Notes under the pieces: model-generated | Database searches by the model: none | Told to the model about the DNA's origin: nothing | The model's input: the letters and a program-made list of their open reading frames with translations, nothing else | Origin: Candidatus Desulforudis audaxviator MP104C | GTDB taxonomy: Bacteria > Bacillota > Desulfotomaculia > Desulfotomaculales > Desulforudaceae | Assembly (NCBI RefSeq): GCF_000018425.1 | Contig: NC_010424.1 | Location: 1,054,001 to 1,118,000, forward strand | DNA length: 64,000 bases | Direction: 5' to 3' | Part shown: one piece after another, positions 18,781 to 28,310 of the stretch | Layout: every line of letters begins with the position of its first letter | Numbering within the stretch: position 1 is the first letter of the stretch | Position numbers and translations under genes: made by a program

Positions 18781-19436
18781 TGGACTATCGTGAGTGGTCT
18801 TTGGGCGAGTTTTTGGAGCGTGCCGGGTCGGGGGACCCGACACCGGGGGGCGGCAGTGCGGCCGCGGTCGCGGGGGCGCTGGGGGCGGCGATGGCGGCGA
18901 TGGTTGCCGAACTGACTCTCGGCCGGGCCCGTTACCGAGACGTGGAGCCCGAGGTGCGGGCGCTGTTGAAGGAAGCGGGGGGCTTGCGCCGGGAATTGGA
19001 GACCCTGGCGAGCGAAGATTCTACCGCTTTTGCGCGATTGCTCGAAACGTATAGAATGGCCCAAAATACCGACCAGGAGCAGGAGGAGCGCCGTATGGCC
19101 ATTCAGGCGGCCCTGAGCCAGGCGGCGGAAGTCCCGCTGGAGGTGGCGCGAGCCGGGCTGGAGACCCTCAGGCTGGCTGAGCGCCTGGCGGCCATCGGCA
19201 ACGAACAGGCCCTGAGTGACGCCGGGGTGGCCGCTTACCTCGCGGCGGCATCCGTGAGGAGCGCACTGATGAACGTGCTGATCAACGCCCGTCAAATAGA
19301 GGAGCGGGCTTTGGTGGAACGGCTGGTGCGAGAAACGAAGCGGCTCGGCGATCAGGCGGCCGAGGTTGAGAAACTTGTGGAACGGACGGTGGTCCGGCGG
19401 CTTGGGCTTGCGATGGGGAGGAACGGGGGGAAGTGA
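18780..19436 (+). CDS. fchA: Methenyltetrahydrofolate cyclohydrolase (FchA / cyclodeaminase-like)
   Basis: Formiminotransferase-cyclodeaminase family protein of 218 residues, all-helical. The hallmark segment near the N terminus, [20 protein letters not shown], is present. In purinolytic and acetogenic clostridia this stand-alone domain hydrolyses methenyl-THF to formyl-THF. It overlaps folD by one base and xseB by four, so it is clearly in the operon. Because FolD usually carries cyclohydrolase activity as well, the pair suggests heavy one-carbon flux or a division of labour; this is inference. Confidence 0.85.
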   Translation: MDYREWSLGEFLERAGSGDPTPGGGSAAAVAGALGAAMAAMVAELTLGRARYRDVEPEVRALLKEAGGLRRELETLASEDSTAFARLLETYRMAQNTDQEQEERRMAIQAALSQAAEVPLEVARAGLETLRLAERLAAIGNEQALSDAGVAAYLAAASVRSALMNVLINARQIEERALVERLVRETKRLGDQAAEVEKLVERTVVRRLGLAMGRNGGK

Positions 19437-19660
19437 GCGGCAGAAGCTTTGAAGAGGCCCTGCGGCGCCTGGAGGAGATCGTGCAGCTTCTGGAAAAGGG
19501 CGAAATGCCACTGGAGGAGGCCTTGGACCTTTTTGCCGAGGGAGTGGAACTGGCCGGCCACTGTCACGGGATGCTGGACGCGGCCGAACAGCGTTTGGAG
19601 GTACTGGCGCGTAACGGGACCGGCCGTAACCGGGCGGGTGATGGAGGCGGTGAGTTTTGA
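19433..19660 (+). CDS. xseB: Exodeoxyribonuclease VII small subunit
   Basis: 75-residue XseB, two-helix protein that binds the arm of XseA. The conserved pattern FEEALRRLEEIVQLLEKGEMPLEEALDLF is unmistakable. GTG 19433 overlaps the end of fchA in a GTGA junction. Its own stop overlaps the TTG start of ispA, so expression of xseB and ispA is coupled. Confidence 0.96.
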   Translation: MSGRSFEEALRRLEEIVQLLEKGEMPLEEALDLFAEGVELAGHCHGMLDAAEQRLEVLARNGTGRNRAGDGGGEF

Positions 19661-20550
19661 GCATGTTTTTGCAGGCACTGGCTGCAAAGGCGGAAACAAT
19701 CGACGCGGCGCTGGACCGATACCTGCGGCAGGCTTCGGAGAATCCCCCGGTTATTCACGAAGCGATGCGGTACAGTGTGTTTGCCGGCGGCAAGCGGCTC
19801 CGTCCGGCCCTGACCCTCGCCGCCGCGCAAGCCGTGGGAGCCCCGGAAAGACTGGTGCTGCCGGCGGCCTGTGCGATTGAGCTGATCCACACGTACTCCC
19901 TGATTCACGATGACCTGCCCGCCATGGACAACGATGACTTGAGGCGGGGCAAACCGACCAACCACCGGGTGTTCGGCGAGGCGGTGGCGCTGTTGGCCGG
20001 AAGCGCCCTTTTCGCCCTGGCGTTTGAGGTCCTCGCCGGGTGCCGCCGGGACGGAGGGCTTGCGGCCGAACGAATCCTGGCGGTCGTAGAGGAGGTCGCC
20101 GCGGCCTGTGGCACAGCGGGTTTGATCGGGGGCCAAGCGCTCGACGTGGTATCCGTCTCCCGAACCGTCAGTGAGGCGGAACTGGAAGCCGTACATCGGG
20201 CCAAAACCGGAGCGCTCTTCCGGGCGGCGGTGCGGGCCGGAGCGGTCTTGGGGGGCGCCAGTCCGGTCCAGCTGGAGCGGCTGACCGTATTTGCCGAACA
20301 TTTCGGGCTGGCCTTCCAGATCACTGACGACATTCTGGACGTCACCGGATACGCTGAGCAGACCGGCAAGGCGGTGGGCAGCGATGCCCGGAACAGAAAA
20401 CACACTTACGTTTCGGTGTGCGGCCTAGAAGCGGCTCGGCGGCGCGGTGCCGAAAGTTCTGCGGCCGCCCTGGCAGCCCTTGAAGAGTTTGGGCCTGAGG
20501 CGGATTTCCTGCGCCAGGCGGCGGAATTCATCGTGTCACGAGAATTTTAA
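19657..20550 (+). CDS. ispA: Geranylgeranyl/farnesyl diphosphate synthase (IspA type)
   Basis: Trans-prenyl diphosphate synthase, joining IPP to allylic diphosphates to make FPP for quinone and cell-wall lipid carriers. 297 residues. First Asp-rich motif DDLPAMDNDD (from about D85), second motif DDILD, and the GGKRLRPAL and GGQALDV segments are intact. TTG 19657 overlaps the xseB stop; ATG 19663 is an alternative start. The gene stands immediately upstream of OLE RNA, the conserved position of that RNA in many Firmicutes. Confidence 0.95.
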   Translation: MSMFLQALAAKAETIDAALDRYLRQASENPPVIHEAMRYSVFAGGKRLRPALTLAAAQAVGAPERLVLPAACAIELIHTYSLIHDDLPAMDNDDLRRGKPTNHRVFGEAVALLAGSALFALAFEVLAGCRRDGGLAAERILAVVEEVAAACGTAGLIGGQALDVVSVSRTVSEAELEAVHRAKTGALFRAAVRAGAVLGGASPVQLERLTVFAEHFGLAFQITDDILDVTGYAEQTGKAVGSDARNRKHTYVSVCGLEAARRRGAESSAAALAALEEFGPEADFLRQAAEFIVSREF

Positions 20551-20613
20551 GCGGAAAAGGTGAAGCCGAGGTTTAGAGGCCTCGGACCGGAGTTTAGGAT
20601 GCGTTCAGGGAGA

Positions 20614-20642
20614 TTGCCCCGAACCCGGCCGTATGCTATGAT
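20614..20642 (+). promoter_or_regulatory. Probable promoter of OLE RNA
   Basis: TTGCCC (20614-20619), a 17-base spacer and TATGAT (20637-20642) with TG one base before the -10 (extended -10). Start of transcription would fall near 20650, about 30 bases before the closing stem of the OLE RNA. This suggests the RNA is not made only by read-through from ispA. A hairpin CCGAGG...CCTCGG lies just upstream, at about 20565-20583. Confidence 0.6.
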
Positions 20643-20678
20643 TACGTGCAGGACAAAAGCTAAAACAGAGCCAAGTTT

Positions 20679-21260
20679 GGGTAAGTGACGCAGTATCCTA
20701 GTCAGAAACCCCTTTTGCGAAGGCGGGCCTAAAAATCCGCTAAGGGCACATCGATGAAGTTCCTGGTGCCGGCTGCCGACGCCCAGTCGGGGGCTGGTGC
20801 TGGGGGTTAAGGGGATGGGGCGAGCTGCAACGGCATGCAGGCGTTGACCCCGTCCCCGCGGAGACCCAAGTGCGTGGGGAGCGCGGCGAACTACGGCTTG
20901 GGGTGTAAACCTGTACGTGGGGAGAAGCTGCGTGCAGTGTAGCCTGCCTTGAGTGGTCATGGTGGATGCCGCCGAATGCGCCCCTGGACGCGGGGGCCCC
21001 TGCCGATGGGGTGCAGGTTGAAACCATGACTGCAAAAGAGGCTAGGGAAGGGGTCTTCTGTCGGGGAAAGCTCCTAGGCTGTCCGAAAGGGGCGGGCTGG
21101 GGATTGCAGTGTAGTCTGAGTGGTAATCCAGTACCGGTGCCGGCAACGGTCCGGGGACGGCCTTAAAGGGAAACCGCCCGTTCGGCGACGGCGGGTGGCG
21201 GTTCGGGAAAACCTGCTGGACCTAAGCTACAATATTTATCCAACCCGCTGTCACTTACCC
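20679..21260 (+). ncRNA. ole: OLE RNA (ornate large extremophilic RNA)
   Basis: About 580 bases without a plausible gene, bounded by a perfect 11-base complementary pair: GGGTAAGTGAC at 20679-20689 and GTCACTTACCC at 21250-21260. The size, the very rich internal pairing, and the position between ispA and a four-helix membrane protein followed by dxs are those of OLE RNA, first described by the Breaker group in anaerobic and extremophilic Firmicutes. The known RNA forms a membrane-associated ribonucleoprotein with OapA, encoded here by the next gene, and is linked to tolerance of cold, alcohol and magnesium stress. I recognise it by layout and pairing; a covariance-model search would confirm the exact ends. 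Confidence 0.88.
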
Positions 21261-21349
21261 CTGAGTTATTCAGGTCAGACCTTAAAAGGCGGAAGTTGTA
21301 CCGCTGCCGGTCGTCGAGGCCTGACTGCGATTTAGAGGTGTTCACGCCA

Positions 21350-21937
21350 TTGGCGAACGACAACGGCCCTCCATCCTACCGGCACCTGGTGATGGTGGGT
21401 CTGGGAACCCTGGTGGCGACCATTGTCATCAGCCTGTTTGCCGAGACAACGGTCAGGCAGGTGGCGAACCTTGGGATCGCCCTCTTTCTACTGGTGATAA
21501 TCATCGCCATCAACGTGGTTTTTGATATTATCGGAACCGCCGCGGCGGCGTCCCGGGAGGCGCCGTTTCACGCCAAGGCGGCCAAGAAGGTATTCGGGGC
21601 GCAGCACAGTGTGTACCTGGTGCGAAACCGGGATAAGGTGGCCAACTTCACCCAGGACGTAATCGGCGACATCGCCGGCATCGTGGCCGGGGCATTGGGC
21701 ATCGGCCTGATCACACGGGTGGTCCTGACACATCCCGACATAGACGCCATCGTTTTCAGCGTTTTGATCACGGCGGTGATCGCCTCCCTGATTGTCACCG
21801 GCAAGGCTTACGGCAAAAGGATCGCCGTCCGGAGAGCCACTCAAATCATTTTTATAGTCGGCAAAATTCTGGCTGGATTCGAAAGACTGGTTTTTTGGCG
21901 CGCCGAGCCCGGCCGTCGCCAGCGCAAGTCTCGTTAA
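21350..21937 (+). CDS. oapA: OLE-associated protein A (OapA), membrane RNA-binding protein
   Basis: 195-residue integral membrane protein with four hydrophobic segments (about 11-31, 40-65, 105-127 and 138-160). An Asp-x-x-x-Asp pair (DVIGD) begins the third helix, and a basic loop (HAKAAKKVFG) follows the second. This pattern and the location right after OLE RNA identify OapA, which anchors the RNA to the membrane. TTG 21350 is chosen because AGAGGTG (21334-21340) lies 9 bases upstream; GTG 21338 is in frame but overlaps that site. dxs follows after 15 bases. Confidence 0.88.
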   Translation: MANDNGPPSYRHLVMVGLGTLVATIVISLFAETTVRQVANLGIALFLLVIIIAINVVFDIIGTAAAASREAPFHAKAAKKVFGAQHSVYLVRNRDKVANFTQDVIGDIAGIVAGALGIGLITRVVLTHPDIDAIVFSVLITAVIASLIVTGKAYGKRIAVRRATQIIFIVGKILAGFERLVFWRAEPGRRQRKSR

Positions 21938-21952
21938 GGGAATGATCGCTTC

Positions 21953-23857
21953 TTGGGATTGCTGGACGGAATAAGCCACTTGACCGATCTCCGGGCGCTG
22001 ACCCCGGATCAGCTTGACGAACTCGCCGCCGAGCTCCGCGATCTGATTGTGTCCACCGTCTCCCGCACCGGCGGGCATCTGGCCCCCAACCTGGGAGTCG
22101 TCGAACTGACGCTGGCCCTGCACTACGTATTCCGGGCTCCCGACGACCGGATCGTCTGGGACGTAGGCCACCAGTGCTATGTGCACAAAATTCTCACCGG
22201 CCGCAAGTCGCAGTTTCACACCCTGCGCCAGTTCGAAGGCTTGAGCGGGTTTCCGAACCGGAACGAAAGCGAGTACGACTGCTTCGGCACCGGGCACAGC
22301 AGCACCTCGATTTCCGCCGCGCTGGGCATGGCTCTTGCCCGGGATTTAAGCGGGGAGGACCGAAACGTGGTGGCAGTGATCGGGGACGGTGCACTTTCGG
22401 GCGGGATGGCCTTCGAAGCGCTGAACCAGGCCGGTCACCTGGGATGCCGGCTCATTGTCGTTTTAAACGACAACGAAATGTCCATTGCCAGAAACGTGGG
22501 CGCCATGGCCCGTTACCTCTCCCGGCTGCGCACCGACCCAATGTACTCTCGGAGCAAGGACGAAGTGGAGTCGCTCTTGCGGCGGATCCCCGCCATCGGT
22601 CCACGGGTGCTCGGCTGGATTGAACGTATCAAGGACAGTCTGAAATACCTGGTGGTCGCCGGGATGCTGTTTGAGGAGTTGGGTTTCACTTACCTGGGCC
22701 CGATCGACGGACACAATATCCCCGCGATGCTGAACGTGTTCCGGCAGGCCCAGGCGGTTGAAGGTCCGGTGCTGGTGCACGTCCTGACCAAAAAGGGCAA
22801 AGGATATGCCCCGGCCGAGAAAAACCCGGATAAGTTTCACGGGGTCGGCCCGTTCGACCCGGCAACGGGGAATACGCCTACCGACGCCAGGGTTTCGTTC
22901 ACCGAAGTATTCGGCCGGACACTGGTTCAACTGGCCGAAGCGGACAGCCGCATCCTGGCGATCACCGCTGCAATGACGTCGGGTACCGGCCTGGGGCCGT
23001 TTTCACGCCGGTTCCCGCAGCGTTTCTTTGACGTGGGGATCGCGGAGCAGCACGCGGTCACTCTGGCCGCCGGGCTGGCGGTTGAAGGCTACCGTCCGGT
23101 GGTGGCCATATATTCCACCTTCTTGCAGCGGGCCTACGATCAGGTGCTGCACGACGTGTGTCTCCAGAAGCTTCCCGTGGTGTTCGCCCTGGACCGGGGT
23201 GGGATCGTCGGCGAAGACGGTGTCACCCACCAGGGAGTGTTCGATTTCTCCTTCCTGCGCCCGGTTCCCAACCTGGTGATGATGGCCCCGAAAGACGAAA
23301 ACGAATTCCAGCACATGCTGAAAACGGCCGTGGAACACGAGGGTCCGATCGCCGTGCGCTACCCGCGGGGCACGGGAACGGGCTGCGCGCTGGACCAGGA
23401 TCTCGTGGCGTTGCCCATCGGACGGGCGGAAGTGCTCCGCGAAGGGGACGATATTACGTTGATCGCTATCGGAAACATGGTGCCGACGGCGGTCAAAGCC
23501 GCCGAAATTCTGGCTGAACGGGGAATAGAAGCGTCCGTGGTCAACGCCCGGTTCGTGAAGCCGCTGGACGAGAAGTGCATCTGCCATTACGCCCGCCGCA
23601 CCGGGCGCCTGATCACATTGGAGGAAAACGTGATCGCCGGCGGATTCGGCAGTGCCGTTCAGGAACTCCTTGTCGCTAAGGGCCTTACCGACGTCCGGGT
23701 ACAGTTGATCGGCCTTCCCGATGTGTTTATCGAGCACGGTGCCCCGCACCTGCTGCGGGCCAAGTACGGGTTGACCGTGGACCGCGTGGTCCGCACGGCG
23801 GAAAGTGAGAAAAGAAAGCGGGCCAGGCTGAAGCTGGCGCCGAGGTTGCTGAGGTAA
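21953..23857 (+). CDS. dxs: 1-deoxy-D-xylulose-5-phosphate synthase
   Basis: Thiamine-diphosphate enzyme that condenses pyruvate and glyceraldehyde 3-phosphate in the first step of the MEP isoprenoid pathway. 634 residues. It shows [15 protein letters not shown], the ThDP motif [18 protein letters not shown]...NDNEMSI, the transketolase-type [13 protein letters not shown] with its catalytic Glu, and a C-terminal transketolase domain. TTG 21953 is the likely start. Together with upstream ispA it makes an isoprenoid group around OLE RNA. Confidence 0.97.
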   Translation: MGLLDGISHLTDLRALTPDQLDELAAELRDLIVSTVSRTGGHLAPNLGVVELTLALHYVFRAPDDRIVWDVGHQCYVHKILTGRKSQFHTLRQFEGLSGFPNRNESEYDCFGTGHSSTSISAALGMALARDLSGEDRNVVAVIGDGALSGGMAFEALNQAGHLGCRLIVVLNDNEMSIARNVGAMARYLSRLRTDPMYSRSKDEVESLLRRIPAIGPRVLGWIERIKDSLKYLVVAGMLFEELGFTYLGPIDGHNIPAMLNVFRQAQAVEGPVLVHVLTKKGKGYAPAEKNPDKFHGVGPFDPATGNTPTDARVSFTEVFGRTLVQLAEADSRILAITAAMTSGTGLGPFSRRFPQRFFDVGIAEQHAVTLAAGLAVEGYRPVVAIYSTFLQRAYDQVLHDVCLQKLPVVFALDRGGIVGEDGVTHQGVFDFSFLRPVPNLVMMAPKDENEFQHMLKTAVEHEGPIAVRYPRGTGTGCALDQDLVALPIGRAEVLREGDDITLIAIGNMVPTAVKAAEILAERGIEASVVNARFVKPLDEKCICHYARRTGRLITLEENVIAGGFGSAVQELLVAKGLTDVRVQLIGLPDVFIEHGAPHLLRAKYGLTVDRVVRTAESEKRKRARLKLAPRLLR

Positions 23858-23860
23858 GGC

Positions 23861-24685
23861 GTGAGCCGCAAGGAAAGACTGGATATTCTCCTGCACTCCA
23901 GGGGCTGTTTCCCCAGCCGCGAACGCGCCCGGTCGGCGATCATGGCCGGGGTTGTTTTTGTAAACGGGGTCCGGGTGGACAAGCCGGGAACGAAGTTGGA
24001 CCCTCATGCGGATATTGAAGTCCGCGGCCCGGACCTGGCGTTCGTGAGCCGTGGGGGTTTCAAATTGGAGAAGGCACTGCAGGTTTTCGGGATTGACCTG
24101 CAGGGAAAAGTGGTTCTGGACGTCGGCGCGTCCACCGGGGGATTCACCGACTGCGCCCTGAAGCACGGGGCGGCCCTGGTCTACGCCGTCGACGTCGGGT
24201 ACGGCCAGTTGGACTGGAGTTTGCGCCGGGACCCGCGGGTGGTGGTCCTGGAGCGGACCAACATCCGTCACCTTTCACCGGCGGCCCTGGAAGTACGTCC
24301 TTCTTTCTTCACCATTGACGTTTCCTTTATCTCCCTGAGGCTCGTTTTCCCCAGGGTCGACGAACTGACCGCGCCCGGTGCGGAGGGGGTAGTCCTGGTC
24401 AAGCCGCAGTTCGAGGCCGGGCGGAACCTGGTGGGGAAAAAGGGCGTGGTACGGGACCCGGACGTGCACGTCCAGGTGCTGCTGGGCGTCCTGAAGGAGG
24501 CGCAAACCCTGGGGTGGGGAGTGCGGGCGCTGGATTACTCCCCGGTGCGCGGTCCACAGGGCAATATCGAATATCTGGTATACTTTCAGAAAGGGCGGCC
24601 GGCAGCGCCCGACTTGCCGGCCGGCGTGCGGCGGGTGGTGGATGAAGCGCACGGTGCGCTGTCCGGACCTGGTGGACCCGTTTGA
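23861..24685 (+). CDS. tlyA: TlyA family S4-domain rRNA 2'-O-methyltransferase
   Basis: 274 residues: N-terminal S4 RNA-binding domain (RLDILLHSRGCFPSRERARSAI) followed by an FtsJ/RrmJ-like methyltransferase domain with the SAM motif DVGASTGGFTDC and KPQFEAGR. Homologues methylate ribosomal RNA ribose positions. GTG 23861 begins 3 bases after dxs. The gene order dxs-tlyA-nadK-argR-recN is widespread in Firmicutes. Confidence 0.9.
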   Translation: MSRKERLDILLHSRGCFPSRERARSAIMAGVVFVNGVRVDKPGTKLDPHADIEVRGPDLAFVSRGGFKLEKALQVFGIDLQGKVVLDVGASTGGFTDCALKHGAALVYAVDVGYGQLDWSLRRDPRVVVLERTNIRHLSPAALEVRPSFFTIDVSFISLRLVFPRVDELTAPGAEGVVLVKPQFEAGRNLVGKKGVVRDPDVHVQVLLGVLKEAQTLGWGVRALDYSPVRGPQGNIEYLVYFQKGRPAAPDLPAGVRRVVDEAHGALSGPGGPV

Positions 24686-24703
24686 ACGAAAGGAAGATCA
24701 CCT

Positions 24704-25555
24704 TTGAAAAACATCGCCCTGGTGATTAACCGGCTGATCCCCCGCTCCCGGATAGAGCCCGTGGTTGATCAGATCGCCGCGCGGTGTGCCGGATGTGATA
24801 TGACCGCGGTGTACGTGGAGAACGAGTCCGGTGAATGGAAGGGGTTGGCCGAGGCCCGGCGCTTGGGGATCGACCTGGTGATCACCCTCGGCGGGGACGG
24901 CACTGTTTTGGCCGGTAGCAGGATGTTCGCCGACCTGGGGGTGCCGATAATGGGCGTGCGCTTGGGCAGGCTCGGGTTCTTGAGCGAGGTGGAGCCGGCC
25001 GGGGTGGCCGCGGCGCTGGAGGACCTGGCAAATGGGCGGTTTTTCACCGAGAACCGGCTGATGCTCGAGTCCCGGTTGCTCCGGCACGGTGAGATCCTGC
25101 ACCGCGGATTCTGCCTGAACGATGTTGTGCTGTCCCGGGGTGCGACCCTGCGAGCGATCGAGTTGGAGTTTGAAATTGACGGTGAGCCGGTAGCCCGGTA
25201 TGCGGGCGACGGGCTGATCGTCTCCACGCCTACGGGTTCCACCGCTTATTCACTGTCGGCTGGGGGACCCATACTGGCCCCGGACCTCGGGGCTGTCCTG
25301 GTCACTCCGCTTTGCCCGCACAGTCTCTGGATCCGCCCGTTGGTGGTGGGTCCAGAAAGCAGGATCCGGGTGTACCTGACGCGTCCGGCCGTAAAGCCTG
25401 AGGTGGTCCTGGACGGGCAAGAAAGCTGGACGATCCGGGAAGGAGACGTTTTGCAGGTCCGGCGGTCGGAGTACCCCTGCCGTTTGGTAAGGTTCGAGCC
25501 GAAAAGCTGCTATCAACTCGTGCGCCGCAAATTTCAAGGGGAAAACGCCCGGTGA
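24704..25555 (+). CDS. nadK: NAD kinase
   Basis: ATP- or polyphosphate-dependent NAD kinase, source of NADP. 283 residues with the GGDGTVL motif, the CLNDVVLSRG segment that binds the nicotinamide ribose side, and the C-terminal GDGLIVSTPTGSTAYSLSAGGP signature. TTG 24704 follows AAGGAAGATC. Located between tlyA and argR in the conserved order. Confidence 0.96.
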   Translation: MKNIALVINRLIPRSRIEPVVDQIAARCAGCDMTAVYVENESGEWKGLAEARRLGIDLVITLGGDGTVLAGSRMFADLGVPIMGVRLGRLGFLSEVEPAGVAAALEDLANGRFFTENRLMLESRLLRHGEILHRGFCLNDVVLSRGATLRAIELEFEIDGEPVARYAGDGLIVSTPTGSTAYSLSAGGPILAPDLGAVLVTPLCPHSLWIRPLVVGPESRIRVYLTRPAVKPEVVLDGQESWTIREGDVLQVRRSEYPCRLVRFEPKSCYQLVRRKFQGENAR

Positions 25556-25637
25556 AGCGCCTCGATACTGTAGTTGCACTGGTCCGCCGCTACATTGCCC
25601 GCCTGGGCGATCATCCTTGAAAAGGTTGGTGAGACGA

Positions 25638-26090
25638 GTGAAGGCGAGACGCCAACGTAAAATCATTGAAATTATTCACCGGCAGGTGATAGCCACCCAG
25701 GCGGAACTGGCGCAGGTGCTGCGCAAGGCCGGTTTTGCAGTCACCCAGGCCACGGTCTCCCGGGACGTAAAGGAACTGGGCCTCCTGAAGGCTTCCGACG
25801 GTCAGACGGTGCGGTACCTGCCCCCGGGGGAACAGCCGGTGGCCGCTGCCGAGGAGCGGATGGTGCGCCTGTTTCGGGATTACGTGTGGGAAGTTAACGC
25901 CAATGAGAGCCTCGTGATCGTCAAGACCCTCCCGGGGGCGGCCCAGGGGGTGGCCTCCGCGCTCGACTACGCGCGGTGGCCTGAGATTCTCGGCACCGTG
26001 GCCGGTGATGATACGATTTTTGTTGCCGTGAAGTCGCAGCGGGATGTCGGCGGCATCAGGGAGCGCCTGGCCGGTTTGCTGGAGGGGTGA
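25638..26090 (+). CDS. argR: Arginine repressor ArgR/AhrC
   Basis: Hexameric transcription factor that represses arginine synthesis and activates catabolism when arginine is bound. About 150 residues. The winged-helix domain holds FAVTQATVSRDVKELGL, and the C-terminal arginine-binding domain holds VIVKTLPGAAQGVASALD and TVAGDDTIFVAV, whose GDD motif binds arginine. I prefer GTG 25638 because the protein then aligns with AhrC; TTG 25617 in frame would add seven basic residues. No arginine genes are in the window. It abuts recN. Confidence 0.92.
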   Translation: MKARRQRKIIEIIHRQVIATQAELAQVLRKAGFAVTQATVSRDVKELGLLKASDGQTVRYLPPGEQPVAAAEERMVRLFRDYVWEVNANESLVIVKTLPGAAQGVASALDYARWPEILGTVAGDDTIFVAVKSQRDVGGIRERLAGLLEG

Positions 26091-26094
26091 GGGC

Positions 26095-27813
26095 GTGATT
26101 GAAAGGCTGGTCGTACGAAACTTTGTCTTAATTGACCACCTGGAAGTCGAATTTGGGCCGGGACTTAATGTGCTTACCGGGGAGACCGGCACGGGAAAGT
26201 CCCTGCTGATCGATGCCCTGGAGGTGGTTCTGGGGCGGCGGGCATCACCGGACTATGTGCGCGCCGGGGCCGACCGGGCCTACCTGGAGGTAGTATTCGG
26301 CCTTCAGGGCGGGAATCCGGTCCTCGGCGAACTGGAGAACGCGGGCATGGAGGCGGAGGAGGGTCTCTTGATCCTCAGCCGGGAATTGTTCGGCAACGGG
26401 CGGAATGTCTACCGGATCGGCGGCCGCACCGTGCCGCTGTCAATTTTCCGGGAGATCGGCCGGCACCTCGTGGATTTCCACGGGCAGGGTGAACAGCAGT
26501 CTCTGCTCCGGGAGAGTCGTCACGGCGAATTGCTGGACCGGGTGGGCGGCCCCGAACTCAGATCGGCAGTGGAGCGTCTGGAACATCTCTTCCGGGACTG
26601 GGCTGAAGCCCGGCGGGTGCTGGAGCAATACCGCCACGACGCGATGGAGCGGGCCCGGCGCCTGGACGTACTGAGCCTGCAGGTTCAGGAGATAGACCGT
26701 GCCGGCCTGGAGCCGGAAGAAGAGGAAAGCCTCCGGGAGGAGCGGGGCTTTCTCGTGAACGCCGAACAGATCGCCCACCTGGCGGGTGAGAGCTACCAGG
26801 TGCTGTACGGGGCGGAAGATCACGGGCCGGCCGCCGTGGTCCAGATCGGGCGGGCACTGGAGAACCTGCGCGCTTTGAGCCGGATATGCCAGGAGGCGCG
26901 GGACGCCGTGCCCATTCTGGAATCGGTCTTAAACCAGGTGCAGGAAACTGCTCGGGATCTCCTGGCGCTCCGGGAGCGGGCGCGGTTTGACCCCGGACGG
27001 CTGGACAGGGTTGAAGCGCGGTTGGCGCTGATCGAGGGGCTCAAGCGTAAGTACGGGGCGACGCTGGACGATATACTCCGCTTCCGAGAGACGGCGGCCG
27101 CGGAACGTGACCGCCTGCTCGGAAGCGAAGAGGAGATTGCGGGCTTGGAAAAGCGCATCGCCACTTTAAGTGCCGAATGGGAGGCGTTAGCGGCCGAGGT
27201 TTCGGCGGGTCGCCGCAAAACGGCTGCGGCGTTGGAGGAGGGTGTAACCCTCGAACTCCGGGAACTGGAGTTTGCGAATCTCGAGTTCCGGGTGGACTTC
27301 CAGCCCCTTGACGGGCCGAATGCTCGCGGGCGGGAGCAGGCGGTGTTTTTGTTTTCCGCGAATCCCGGAGAGCCGCTGAAGTCCCTGGCCCGAATTGCAT
27401 CCGGCGGCGAGCTTTCCCGGATAATGCTGGCCCTAAAGAAACTCCTGGCCGAGGTGGACGAAACGCCCACGCTGATTTTTGACGAGGTGGACGCCGGAGT
27501 CGGTGGGCGGGCGATGCAAGCGGTAGCCGAAAAGCTGTCGGCGGTCGGCCGGAAACACCAGGTCATCTGCGTGACGCATGCGCCGCAGATCGCCTGTCAC
27601 GCTAACCGGCACCTGCAGATCGGAAAGGAGACGGCCGGGGGAACGACCCGGACGGTTGTCCGGGAGTTGGATGAAGAAGAGCGCCTGGAAGAGTTGGCCC
27701 GGATGCTCGCTGGCGGCCGCGAGATTACCGACGCGGCCCGGAAGCACGCCTTTGAGATGCGTAAATCCGTCACCGATTCACGTTCACGTGGGCTTCGGGA
27801 GTCCGATAACTGA
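26095..27813 (+). CDS. recN: DNA repair protein RecN
   Basis: SMC-like ATPase acting early in double-strand break repair, 572 residues. Walker A (LTGETGTGKSLLIDAL) near the N terminus, a central coiled coil (about 150-360), the ABC signature ARIASGGELSRIML and Walker B TLIFDEVDAGVGG. GTG 26095 follows GGAGGGG, which lies in the end of argR, with 7-base spacing. It ends the long asp23-recN gene train. Confidence 0.96.
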   Translation: MIERLVVRNFVLIDHLEVEFGPGLNVLTGETGTGKSLLIDALEVVLGRRASPDYVRAGADRAYLEVVFGLQGGNPVLGELENAGMEAEEGLLILSRELFGNGRNVYRIGGRTVPLSIFREIGRHLVDFHGQGEQQSLLRESRHGELLDRVGGPELRSAVERLEHLFRDWAEARRVLEQYRHDAMERARRLDVLSLQVQEIDRAGLEPEEEESLREERGFLVNAEQIAHLAGESYQVLYGAEDHGPAAVVQIGRALENLRALSRICQEARDAVPILESVLNQVQETARDLLALRERARFDPGRLDRVEARLALIEGLKRKYGATLDDILRFRETAAAERDRLLGSEEEIAGLEKRIATLSAEWEALAAEVSAGRRKTAAALEEGVTLELRELEFANLEFRVDFQPLDGPNARGREQAVFLFSANPGEPLKSLARIASGGELSRIMLALKKLLAEVDETPTLIFDEVDAGVGGRAMQAVAEKLSAVGRKHQVICVTHAPQIACHANRHLQIGKETAGGTTRTVVRELDEEERLEELARMLAGGREITDAARKHAFEMRKSVTDSRSRGLRESDN

Positions 27814-27848
27814 CAAGCGGCAATTCCCGCAAACCCGCGACCCCTATC

Positions 27849-27878
27849 TTGCCAGTAAGCCCAGGAGTTTGGTATAAT
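27849..27878 (+). promoter_or_regulatory. Sigma-A promoter of gatCAB
   Basis: TTGCCA (27849-27854), 18-base spacer, TATAAT (27873-27878), with TGG before the -10 box (extended -10). Transcription would start near 27885, just before gatC. Confidence 0.7.
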
Positions 27879-27907
27879 AACAGCGATTTTTGCGGGGTGA
27901 TGCCGGT

Positions 27908-28189
27908 ATGTTGACGAAATCCGAAGTGGAACATGTGGCTTTGCTTGCCAGGCTTGACCTGAGCGAAGAGGAGATTGAACTCTACACCACGCAGTTGGCC
28001 AAAATTCTGGAATACGCGGCGGTCTTGGACCAACTGGATACCTCAGAAGTGCCTCCGACTGCCCACGTACTGCCCTTACAGAACGTTTTTCGGGAGGATC
28101 TGGTCGGCGAGCACCTGGCACCCGAGGATGTGCTTGCGAACGCTCCCGAGAAAGAGGAAGGGTTTTTCAAGGTTCCCCGGATTTTCTAA
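27908..28189 (+). CDS. gatC: Asp-tRNA(Asn)/Glu-tRNA(Gln) amidotransferase subunit C
   Basis: GatC, 93 residues, the small subunit that wraps GatA and stabilises GatB binding. Conserved pattern: VEHVALLARLDLSEEEIELY, LDQLDTSEVPPTAH and the C-terminal FFKVPRIF. ATG 27908 is the likely start. Gap to gatA is 121 bases, unusually long for this operon, and holds no gene. Confidence 0.95.
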   Translation: MLTKSEVEHVALLARLDLSEEEIELYTTQLAKILEYAAVLDQLDTSEVPPTAHVLPLQNVFREDLVGEHLAPEDVLANAPEKEEGFFKVPRIF

Positions 28190-28310
28190 TCAACGGTGAC
28201 GCCGTCCCGGCGCACCTTTTCACCTGGGAACAAACGAACCAGGTAGATTGTATTGTTTAGTTGGCCCTGGAGATGAGATCGGTGCCGCTTTAGGGGGGTG
28301 GTTTTAGCCG

